Source: JACVRW01 sp963821275
Lineage (GTDB): Bacteria > Actinomycetota > Thermoleophilia > Solirubrobacterales > Thermoleophilaceae
Length of the DNA stretch: 64,000 bases
Direction: 5' to 3'
Assembly: GCA_963821275.1 (NCBI GenBank)
Contig: CAWGDF010000008.1
Location: 186,001-250,000, forward strand
Part shown: in pieces, positions 48,570 through 55,814 of the stretch
Layout of the letters: every line of letters begins with the position of its first letter
How positions within the stretch are numbered: position 1 is the stretch's first letter
Program-made: the position numbers and the translations under genes
Notes under the pieces: model-generated
What the model was told of the DNA's origin: nothing
Databases searched by the model: none
What the model saw: the letters and a program-made list of their open reading frames with translations, nothing else

Positions 48570-48650
48570 CCAGAACTGGCTATCCCCGCTGGCGCGAGGA
48601 TGGCCGGTCGTGGCGAAGCCGCGGCGGCGACCGGAGCCTACGTTGGCGGC

Positions 48651-49563
48651 ATGGACCGCCGAACCGCATCCAAGCCGTTCATCTTGCAGGCCGCTGCGCT
48701 GTCACGGATCGAGGAGGTGGTGGCACCTGGCGCGACCGCGGATCGCGAGCTCAAGCAGCAGGAGCGCGCTCTCTGGGCGCTCGGGGACTACCACAGGTTC
48801 GCAACCCGGACGGTGTGGGGCTTCGGACCGGTTCTGGTGGAGGCATGCGCCATCTCCCCTGGCCAGCGTGTGCTCGATGTCGCCGCCGGCAGCGGGAACG
48901 TGGCCCTCCGCGCGGCCGAAGCGGGCGCCGAGGTGGTGGCTGTCGGACCTGACGCCGGAGAACTTCGAGGCCGGGCGCCGGGAAGCCCGTGCTCGAGGCC
49001 TGGAGCTGGAGTGGGTCGAGGCCGACGCCGAGTCGCTCCCCTTCGCCGACGGCGAGTTCGACGTCGTCACCTCCTCGGTCGGGGCGATCTTCGCGCCCGA
49101 TCATCAGGCCGTCGCGGACGAACTGGTGCGCGTCTGCCGGCCGGGCGGCACGATCGGCATGATCAATTTCACGCCCGAGGGGCTGGCCGCCGAGTTCTTC
49201 GAACTCTTCGGCCGCTACGCGCCGCCACCCCCACCGGAAGCGCTTCCGCCCATCCTGTGGGGGAGCGAGGAGCACGTGCGCGAGCTGTTCGGCGACCGGC
49301 TGGCCTCGCTGGAGCTGACCCGCCGCGAGAACGTCGAGCGCGCCCCCGGCGGCCCGGGCGCCTACTGCAGGTTCTTCAAGGAGACCTTCGGGCCGGTGGC
49401 CGGACTCTACGCGAGCCTCGCCGACCACCCAGACCGGCTCGCGGCGCTCGATCGCGACTTCCTGGGGTTCGCCACGAGCTCCAACCAGGGGAGGCCCGAC
49501 GGGCCGGCCGAGTACCGATACCAGTACCTGCTCGTCGTAGGCCGCAAGGGGGAGTCGACGTGA
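48651..49563 (+). CDS. Class I SAM methyltransferase, frameshifted
   Basis: The first part (48651 to about 48941) has the SAM-binding segment RVLDVAAGSGNVALRAAEAG in one frame, and the rest (DLTPENFEAGRREARARGLE to LLVVGRKGE) is in the +1 frame. The frame changes at G48942; without it the codons read EVVASDLTPENF and the whole gene is open. The restored protein is about 303 residues with VEADAESLPFADGEFDVVTS and a typical C-terminal domain. TACGTT (48639-48644) lies 6 nt before ATG. GTGA overlap joins it to the next gene. Confidence 0.75.
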
Positions 49564-50660
49564 CGATCGGTTCCACGGAAGGCTTCGTCCCCTTCCGGGG
49601 CCTGCGGACCTGGTACCGCATCGCCGGCGACTTGGACGCGACGAAGGATGGGCAGCTGCCGCTGCTCCTGCTGCACGGTGGGCCGGGTTTTCCCAGCGAC
49701 CCGTTCGAGTCGCTGGAGGCGCTGGCGCGGTCGGGGCGCCCGGTGATCCGCTACGACCAGATCGGCTGCGGCCGCTCCGACAGGCCCCACGACCCATCGT
49801 GGTGGACCGTCGAGACCTTCGTCGAGGAGCTGGGCGCGGTACGGCGTGAGCTCGGCCTCGACCACGTGCACCTGCTCGGCTGGTCCTGGGGCGGCATGCT
49901 CGCCCTGGAGTACCTCTTGACCAAGCCGCAAGGGGTCGCGAGCGTCGTCCTGACGAGCACGCCGCCAAGCATCCCCCTGTACGTCGAGGAATCCAGACGG
50001 CTGCGTGAGCAGCTGCCCGGGCACATCAAGCGAACTATGCGCCGCTTCGAACAGGGCTACCGGCCCAGACGGCCACGGCCAACGGCCAAGGTCAGTCATG
50101 GCATCTCGACCCGATCCGCCCAGCGGATCGCTCGCGTCCTTCGGCCAGCGATGAGGCTGATGGCCACGCCCTCGGCGGCCCGGCTGGCGTCGTGGGCCTC
50201 AACCTGGCCGTTCCTGCGGCGGCCGGCCTACGAGGTCGCGGGCATGCAGTGGATGACGCGTTACGAGATCCGCCGCCCCATGAAGGAGATCCCGCTGTCG
50301 TCCTACCGCTGCTACGCGGGCATGAATCGGCAGGTTTACGAGACGATGGTCGGGCCGAGCGAGTTCTTCGGCACAGGAAACCTGAGGAACTGGGATGTCG
50401 CGGACCGGCTCGAGGAGATCAGCCTCCCCACGCTGATCACGTCCGGGGCACACGACGAGGTGACGCCCCGCCAGGCACGGCTGCTGCACGCCGGGATCGC
50501 CGGCTCGCAGTGGGTGGTGTTCGAGCACAGCGCCCACTGCGCGATCGTCGAGGAACCCGACCGCTACCGCGCGGTGCTGGAGCGGTTCCTGGCCACCGTG
50601 GATCCGCTGCAGGCTCGCGGCGCCGCGAAGCCCGAGCGAACCCCCCAGAGCTCGGCTTGA
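49560..50660 (+). CDS. Alpha/beta hydrolase, proline-iminopeptidase type
   Basis: A 366-residue hydrolase. The oxyanion strand is PLLLLHGGPGFPSDPF, the nucleophile elbow is HLLGWSWGGMLALEYLL (Ser), and the C-terminal Asp and His lie in ITSGAHDEVTPRQARL and VFEHSAHCAIVEEPDRY. The cap region is long and helical. GTG 49560 overlaps the frameshifted methyltransferase by 4 bp. Substrate could be a short peptide or an ester. Confidence 0.85.
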   Translation: MTIGSTEGFVPFRGLRTWYRIAGDLDATKDGQLPLLLLHGGPGFPSDPFESLEALARSGRPVIRYDQIGCGRSDRPHDPSWWTVETFVEELGAVRRELGLDHVHLLGWSWGGMLALEYLLTKPQGVASVVLTSTPPSIPLYVEESRRLREQLPGHIKRTMRRFEQGYRPRRPRPTAKVSHGISTRSAQRIARVLRPAMRLMATPSAARLASWASTWPFLRRPAYEVAGMQWMTRYEIRRPMKEIPLSSYRCYAGMNRQVYETMVGPSEFFGTGNLRNWDVADRLEEISLPTLITSGAHDEVTPRQARLLHAGIAGSQWVVFEHSAHCAIVEEPDRYRAVLERFLATVDPLQARGAAKPERTPQSSA

Positions 50661-50719
50661 GGCGATCAAGCGGACGGCTGTCGCAGGATGGAGCCGCGCC
50701 GCCGGCGGGCGCGGGGTGG

Positions 50720-50965
50720 TCAGCCTTCGCTCGGCCGCGGCCCGTCCATCCGATCGAGCGCACGCAGCACCGCCTGGGTGTTCGCCCGGATCTGATCGCC
50801 CATGTCATCCAGCCGCTCGATCATGCGCTCGGTGAGGGTGATGAGGTTCTCGAAGGTCTGCACCTGGAACGCGAAGGCCCGCTCCTGGCGCTCGAAGGCC
50901 CGCTCCTGGCACGGCGGTGACGATGATCGCTGGACGCAGGTCCCGCCCGGAGAGTCGCCTTTCAT
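50720..50965 (-). CDS. Short coiled-coil protein or gene remnant
   Basis: A frame with a plausible helical end (RQERAFAFQVQTFENLITLT then ERMIERLDDMGDQIRANTQA) and a tandem 21-bp-type duplication encoding QERAFER. The C-terminal third looks coding; the upstream part does not, so the start (ATG 50965) is uncertain. It lies in a decayed stretch with a permease fragment. Confidence 0.3.
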   Translation of the reverse strand: MKGDSPGGTCVQRSSSPPCQERAFERQERAFAFQVQTFENLITLTERMIERLDDMGDQIRANTQAVLRALDRMDGPRPSEG

Positions 50966-51103
50966 CCTTGCGCTCGACCAGATCGGCCTCCGGGCGCGGC
51001 CGACGTGATGGTAGGCACCGAGATCGTGACGATCGCCGCCGCGGAGTCCGAGCAGCCCGAGGAGCTGGCTGAACCGCCGCGGGCTGGGTGGCCGCCCACC
51101 GGC

Positions 51104-51146
51104 GTTTGGTTCCTTTGCGTCCCATACGGCAACAAAGGAACCAAAC
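51104..51146. repeat. Perfect 14-bp inverted repeat
   Basis: GTTTGGTTCCTTTG (51104-51117) pairs exactly with CAAAGGAACCAAAC (51133-51146) around a 15-base loop. It lies in the decayed intergenic region. No T-run follows, so it may be a transposon-end-like or regulatory hairpin. Confidence 0.8.
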
Positions 51147-51191
51147 CCCTCCACCGCCCAGACCACCCGGTCGAAAAGCCGGGCGGACGGT

Positions 51192-51245
51192 GCCGATCAC
51201 CGCGCTGCTGCCCACGAACAGGCCCGCGCCGATGATGCCTCCGTG
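51192..51245 (-). pseudogene. Fragment of an amino-acid permease gene
   Basis: On the minus strand these 18 codons read HGGIIGAGLFVGSSAVIG, the first membrane helix of amino-acid permeases of the GabP/APC type. A stop precedes the fragment and the following sequence is not permease-like. It is a remnant, too short to function. Confidence 0.5.
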
Positions 51246-51713
51246 TCAGCATTGGGCCGCGTGAGCAGCTCGAAGCGCGAGCGCAGCCGGCAGGCGGCCC
51301 GCGAGGCGGTGGCGCAGACCGGCGGGCTCGAGGCGCCCGCGGCCCCACGGGCCCGTCCCCAGGATCCCTTCACCGGCGAGCTGCGCCGGCGAGAGGTGCT
51401 CCCGCTGCTCGTGCTCCACCTGATCGCCGACGGCCCGAGCTACGGCAACCAGCTGATGGAGCGGATCGGGGACATGACGGCCGGCGTGCTCAACGTGAAC
51501 CCGAACACGATGTACCCCCTCCTGCGACAGCTCGAGAGCCGCGGGCTGATCGAGGGCCGCTGGGAGCACCCCGAGCGCCGCACGCGGCGCTACTACTCGC
51601 TGACCGACGCGGGCCGGGGCGAGTACGAACGGCTGGTGGCCGAGGTGCGCCCCTTCCTGGACTCGGTCAAGTCCTCGATCGAGCAGATCGTACGCGAGGT
51701 GTACGGCCGGTGA
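51243..51713 (+). CDS. PadR-family transcriptional regulator
   Basis: A 156-residue regulator: GELRRREVLPLLVLHLIADG, then PSYGNQLMERIGDMTAGVLN, VNPNTMYPLLRQLESRGLIE and the wing WEHPERRTRRYYSLTDAGRG. A second GTG at 51261 is an alternative start; residues 1-45 are a basic tail. It overlaps the SRPBCC gene by GTGA and heads an operon of fatty-acid genes, which it may regulate. Confidence 0.85.
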   Translation: MSALGRVSSSKRERSRQAAREAVAQTGGLEAPAAPRARPQDPFTGELRRREVLPLLVLHLIADGPSYGNQLMERIGDMTAGVLNVNPNTMYPLLRQLESRGLIEGRWEHPERRTRRYYSLTDAGRGEYERLVAEVRPFLDSVKSSIEQIVREVYGR

Positions 51714-52177
51714 AGACGGCGCTGGCCCGCCGCACGGTGGTACTGCCGCCCGCCGAGGCGCTGCGGCTGTGGAGCGACACAGGGCGCTGGCCCACCTTCG
51801 TCGAAGGATTCGCGCGCCTGTTGGAGCGCTCGCCGGAGTGGCCCGCCCCGGAGTCCCGGGTGGTCTGGGAGTCGAGTCCCGGCGGCCGTGGCAAGGTCAC
51901 CGAGAAGGTCGTGCAGAGCGGGCCGGGCGGGTTCGCGACCATGGTCTTCGAGGACGCGCTGATTGGGCGCCAGACGCTGCGTGCGGCCGGCGCCGACGAC
52001 GGCGCGGAGGTCGTGCTGTCGCTCGAGTACGCGCTCACCCGCTACGGGCCCTTCGGGGTCGTGGCCGACGCCCTGTTCATCCGCCGGGCTCTGCGGGACG
52101 CCCTGAGGCGCACCCTCGCCCGCTTTGCCGTGGAGGCGGAGGAAGAGGCGGGTCTGCGCGAGACGGGTCTCCGCTAG
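51710..52177 (+). CDS. SRPBCC-family protein
   Basis: A 155-residue polyketide-cyclase/dehydrase-like protein: ARRTVVLPPAEALRLWSDTG, then WPTFVEGFARLLERSPEWPA and YGPFGVVADALFIRRALRDA with a long C-terminal helix. Ligand unknown. It overlaps PadR by 4 bp and ends 10 bp before the dehydrogenase start. Confidence 0.8.
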   Translation: MKTALARRTVVLPPAEALRLWSDTGRWPTFVEGFARLLERSPEWPAPESRVVWESSPGGRGKVTEKVVQSGPGGFATMVFEDALIGRQTLRAAGADDGAEVVLSLEYALTRYGPFGVVADALFIRRALRDALRRTLARFAVEAEEEAGLRETGLR

Positions 52178-52187
52178 GTTCTCCCGG

Positions 52188-53063
52188 ATGTTCGTCTTCA
52201 AAGCCGCCGTGGTGGGGGCGGGGACCATGGGCGGGGAGATCGCCCAGGTGATCGCCGCCGCCGGCCTGCCGGTCGTCCTCAAGGACGTTCAGCAGGAGTT
52301 CGTAGACACCGGCCTGGCCAGGGCCAGGGAGGTCAGCCAAGCTCAGCTCGGCGGCCTCGTCGCCAAGGAGAAGATCACCCAGGAGGACGCCGACCGCCAG
52401 CTGGACGAGACCCTGGCCCGCATCCGCGGAACCACCGACTACGACGACTTCGGCGACGTCGACTTCGTGGTGGAGGCCGTTCCCGAGCGGATGGAGATCA
52501 AGCAGGCCGTCTTCGCCGAACTCGACGAGGTGACTCCCGGCCACGCGATCCTCGCCTCCAACACCTCCTCACTGTCGGTCACCGAGATGGGCGAGGCCAC
52601 ACTGCGGCCCGACAAGGTGTGCGGGTTCCACTTCTTCTGGCCGGCGTCGATGATGCGCCTGATCGAGGTCATCGAGGGGGAGGACACCTCCGAGGGGACC
52701 ATGCAGGACGCCGCGAGCTTCGCCCAGGCCATTCGCAAGTCGCCGGTCCGCTGCGGGGAGGTGCCGGGCTTCGTGGTCAACCGGGTGATCATCTCGGCCG
52801 CCTCCGAGGTCTGGCGAGCGGTCGAGGAGGATGGGCTCGAGCCGCTGGAGGTGGACCAGACGATCAAGGAGTCGGGCACGGTACCGATGGGCCCGTTCTT
52901 CCTCGCGGACCTCTCGGGGCTCGACATCGCCTTGCACACGGCGGAGCATCTGCGCGAGTCCTACGGCGACCGCTTCTACGTGATGAACCGGATGAAGGAG
53001 CTGGTGGAGGCCGGGAACCTGGGCCAGAAGACCGGGAAGGGGTTCTATGAGCACGGCGACTGA
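52188..53063 (+). CDS. 3-hydroxyacyl-CoA dehydrogenase (HAD_N plus first HAD_C)
   Basis: A 291-residue NAD-dependent dehydrogenase of beta-oxidation. The NAD-binding motif is AAVVGAGTMGGEIAQVIAAA, followed by VDFVVEAVPERMEIKQAVF, the catalytic His region VCGFHFFWPASMMRLIEVIE and the C-terminal domain PGFVVNRVIISAASEVWRAV. TAGGTT (52175-52180) is 7 nt before ATG. The gene overlaps by 17 bp the next gene, which starts with another C-terminal domain. Confidence 0.9.
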   Translation: MFVFKAAVVGAGTMGGEIAQVIAAAGLPVVLKDVQQEFVDTGLARAREVSQAQLGGLVAKEKITQEDADRQLDETLARIRGTTDYDDFGDVDFVVEAVPERMEIKQAVFAELDEVTPGHAILASNTSSLSVTEMGEATLRPDKVCGFHFFWPASMMRLIEVIEGEDTSEGTMQDAASFAQAIRKSPVRCGEVPGFVVNRVIISAASEVWRAVEEDGLEPLEVDQTIKESGTVPMGPFFLADLSGLDIALHTAEHLRESYGDRFYVMNRMKELVEAGNLGQKTGKGFYEHGD

Positions 53064-54147
53064 GGGGGCCACGCTCACCCTCGTGGAACGGATGGGCCTG
53101 AAGACCCTGGTGGAGTCCTGCCTGGTCCTCGAGGAGGGAGTGGCCTCCGCCAAGGACATCGAGATGGGGTTGATGATGGGTGCGGGCATCCTGCCCGGGC
53201 CCTTCGCGCGGGCGGACGAGGCCGGGCTCGACACGATGCTCGAGCGCCTCGAGGCGGCCCGGGCGGAGTGGGGCGAGGCCTTCGCGCCGCCCACCGTCCT
53301 GCGCCGCCTCGTCGCTCAGGGCAGGCTGGGCAAGAAGACCGGCCAGGGCTTCTTTCCCTACCCGCAGCCCGACGCGGGCGAGCAGCGCGAGACCGTGCTG
53401 CTCGAGACCCGCGGCGACGTGGCCATCGCCTGGCTCGACCGGCCGCCGGCGAACCCCCTGTCGCCGCAGACCATGCGCGACCTGATCGCGGTCTGGGAGA
53501 GGGTGGACGGCCAGGTCCGGGCGCTGGTGATCGCCTCCTCGAACATCTTCACCTTCAGCGCCGGCGCGGACATCAAGGAGTTCACCAAGATGAAGCCGGA
53601 CGCCGAGGGAGCGGATCTGGTGGAGTCCGCCCACCGCTTCATGCGCGGCATGGAGCAATCGCCGACCGTGACGGTCGCGGCGGTGAACTCGATCGCCTTC
53701 GGCGGCGGCTGCGAGCTCGCGATGGCCTGCGACTTCCGGATCGCGGCCGAGTCGGCCAGCTTCGGCCAGCCCGAGGTCAACCTGGGGCTCATCCCGGGCT
53801 TCGGCGGCACGCAGCGCCTTCCGCGCCTCGTGGGCGAGGCCAAGGCGCTGGAGATGAACCTGGGCGGCGACCCGATCGACGCCTACGAGGCCCACCGGGT
53901 GGGGCTGGCCAACCAGGTGGTGCCCGACCACGAGCTCTTCGACGCCGCGCTGTCCTGGGCCCGCCGGCTCGCCGAGAAGGCGCCGATTGCGATCGAGGAG
54001 ATCAAGCGTCGCTCGGCCCGGCCCGACCTCGACGAGGGCCTGGCCGGGGAGGCCGAGGGCTTCGCCCGGGCGTTCGGCTCGGAGGACGCCAAGGAGGGCG
54101 TCGGGGCGTTCCTGGGCAAGCGCAGGCCGAAGTTCCAGGGCCGGTGA
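53047..54147 (+). CDS. Fusion: second 3-hydroxyacyl-CoA dehydrogenase C-terminal domain plus enoyl-CoA hydratase
   Basis: A 366-residue protein. Residues ~10-115 resemble a HAD C-terminal domain (RMGLKTLVESCLVLEEGVAS, then KKTGQGFFPYPQPDA) and ~118-366 are a crotonase domain. The oxyanion-hole segment is SSNIFTFSAGADIKEFTKMK, and the two catalytic Glu lie in FGGGCELAMACDFRIAAES and FGQPEVNLGLIPGFGGTQRL. The domain order is reversed relative to FadB, so the two genes together amount to a split, circularly permuted FadB-type enzyme. Confidence 0.8.
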   Translation: MSTATEGATLTLVERMGLKTLVESCLVLEEGVASAKDIEMGLMMGAGILPGPFARADEAGLDTMLERLEAARAEWGEAFAPPTVLRRLVAQGRLGKKTGQGFFPYPQPDAGEQRETVLLETRGDVAIAWLDRPPANPLSPQTMRDLIAVWERVDGQVRALVIASSNIFTFSAGADIKEFTKMKPDAEGADLVESAHRFMRGMEQSPTVTVAAVNSIAFGGGCELAMACDFRIAAESASFGQPEVNLGLIPGFGGTQRLPRLVGEAKALEMNLGGDPIDAYEAHRVGLANQVVPDHELFDAALSWARRLAEKAPIAIEEIKRRSARPDLDEGLAGEAEGFARAFGSEDAKEGVGAFLGKRRPKFQGR

Positions 54148-54908
54148 GCGCTCAGGCCACCGGCGCGACGGCCGCCCGCCTCGCCGAGCTGATCGGCGCG
54201 GCCGAGCGGGCGGTGGTGCTCACCGGAGCCGGCGTGTCGGTGCCCTCCGGCATCCCCGATTTCCGCAGTCCGGGCACCGGGCTGTGGGAGAACGTGGATC
54301 CGATGGAGGTGGCCCACATCGACGCCTGGAGGCGCGACCCCGACCGCTTCTGGGGCTTCTACGGCCAGCGCTTCGCCCTGCTCATCGACAAGCGGCCGAA
54401 CCCGGCGCACGAGGCGCTGGCGGAGCTCGAGCGGCGCGGGCTGGTCCGCGGGGTGATCACCCAGAACGTCGACCGCCTGCACCGGCTCGCCGGCACGCAG
54501 CGCCTGGTCGAGGTGCATGGCTCGATCGAGTGGAGCATCTGCCTGCAGTGCGGCGGCCGCCAGTCGCTGGAGCACGTCGTGCAACTGCTGGCGGCCCGCG
54601 AGGGCGCACCGGAGTGCCCGGCGTGCGTCGCGCCGTTGAAGCCGGACGTCACGCTGTTCGGCGAGCTGCTGTCCGAGCGGGCGCTGAGGGAGAGCCAGGA
54701 GCTTGCGGCCGAGGCGGACCTGATGCTGTGCGTCGGCTCGTCGCTCGAGGTCTACCCGGCGGCCGGGCTGCCCGCGCTGACCCTCGGTCACGGAGGGCGC
54801 CTCGCGCTCGTGACCCAGGGACCCACGCCGTACGACCGCGACGCCGAGGTCAAGCTCGGCGGCGACGTGGTGGACGAGCTCGGGGCGGTGCTGGCGGCGC
54901 TGCGGTAG
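54144..54908 (+). CDS. Sirtuin-type NAD-dependent deacylase
   Basis: A 254-residue SIR2 protein. Motifs: VVLTGAGVSVPSGIPDFRSP, TQNVDRLHRLAGTQRLVEVH with the catalytic His, the zinc Cys pairs CLQCGG and CPACVA, and LMLCVGSSLEVYPAAGLPAL. GTG 54144 overlaps the hydratase stop by GTGA, placing deacylation next to acyl-CoA metabolism. The target lysine is not known. Confidence 0.9.
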   Translation: MSAQATGATAARLAELIGAAERAVVLTGAGVSVPSGIPDFRSPGTGLWENVDPMEVAHIDAWRRDPDRFWGFYGQRFALLIDKRPNPAHEALAELERRGLVRGVITQNVDRLHRLAGTQRLVEVHGSIEWSICLQCGGRQSLEHVVQLLAAREGAPECPACVAPLKPDVTLFGELLSERALRESQELAAEADLMLCVGSSLEVYPAAGLPALTLGHGGRLALVTQGPTPYDRDAEVKLGGDVVDELGAVLAALR

Positions 54909-54978
54909 GCGGCCCCGGTTGCACGGCCTGCTGGGTGAGGGCAGAAGCCTCCATCGAGGGAGTCACACGAGCCAGCAC

Positions 54979-55708
54979 TCAGCGCATGAGCCGCCGCCTG
55001 CGCAGGGCCCGCTCCATGGTCGCAACGGCGGCGGCCACGGCCTGGGCGTCGGCGGGCCCGGGTTCGCCGGCCAGCGCCGCGTGGGCGGCCCGCTGCAAGG
55101 CCGCGGCGTGGGCCTCCAAGTCGTCCTCGGGGGCCGGCTCTAGCTCCGCCAGCAGCGCCTCGAGCGCGGTGCGGGCCTCCAGCGCCGCCTCGCGCCCGCG
55201 TCCGGCTTCCAGGTCGGCGCGCGCACGCAGCACCAGCTCCTCGGCCACCAGCGGCCGCTCCCGCGCGCCGAGGATGGCGGCGAAGCGCTCGTCCGGCGTC
55301 TCCATCGAGCGCCGGGCCCGGCGCCCGCCGGCCGGCGGCAGCTCCAGGGCGGCCGCAAAGCGGCCGTCGGCCAAGTCGTCACCCAAGCCGTACCCGACCC
55401 GCGCCACCAGGGCCTGCGCGGGCGAGAGATCGCCGGCGTAGGGGTCCGCGGCCGCCGTGCGGCGGGCGTGGCGGGCGCGGTTGAGCACGCTCACGGCCCA
55501 GTCGAGCTCGGCCTCTGCGTCGTCCGGCTCGACGCGCAGGCGCGGCAAGCCAGGCCTCGGCGTCGTTCTGAGTGCCGAAGGGGCGGGCTCGCACCATCGT
55601 GGCCCGGGCGGTGGGCACCGGCTCCGGCTCCGCTCCCTCCACCGGCTGCAGGCGGCGGCTGCGCAGCCGCCGCCGCTCGGGAGCCCCGAGCGTACGCAGC
55701 ACGAGCAC
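54979..55708 (-). CDS. Hypothetical protein, frameshifted
   Basis: A frame from 55708 (VLVLRTLGAPERRRLRSRRL) continues into the frame ending at 54979 after one extra T (TT at 55547-55548, plus-strand AA). Restored, it reads on as EAWLPRLRVEPDDAEAELDW, followed by Ala/Arg/Glu-rich helices (TALEALLAELEPAPEDDLEA). The open frame extends upstream to about 55829, overlapping the hydrolase end, but no clear start is seen. No domain recognised. Confidence 0.5.
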
Positions 55709-55814
55709 CGCCCGGACGGGACCGTCCGCTTGGTCGCGGATCGGATAGCGGCCGTCGGCCGGGCCCAGGAGCAGCCCGAACTCGAGCTGGACGAACCCGA
55801 ACTGCGGTGCCGGC

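Noticed and set aside
48939..48945. Programmed ribosomal frameshift in the methyltransferase
   Set aside because: No slippery run or downstream structure; a simple extra base explains it better.
51005..51235. Short plus-strand frame across the inverted repeat
   Set aside because: No coding pattern; it includes the hairpin and the reverse complement of the permease remnant.
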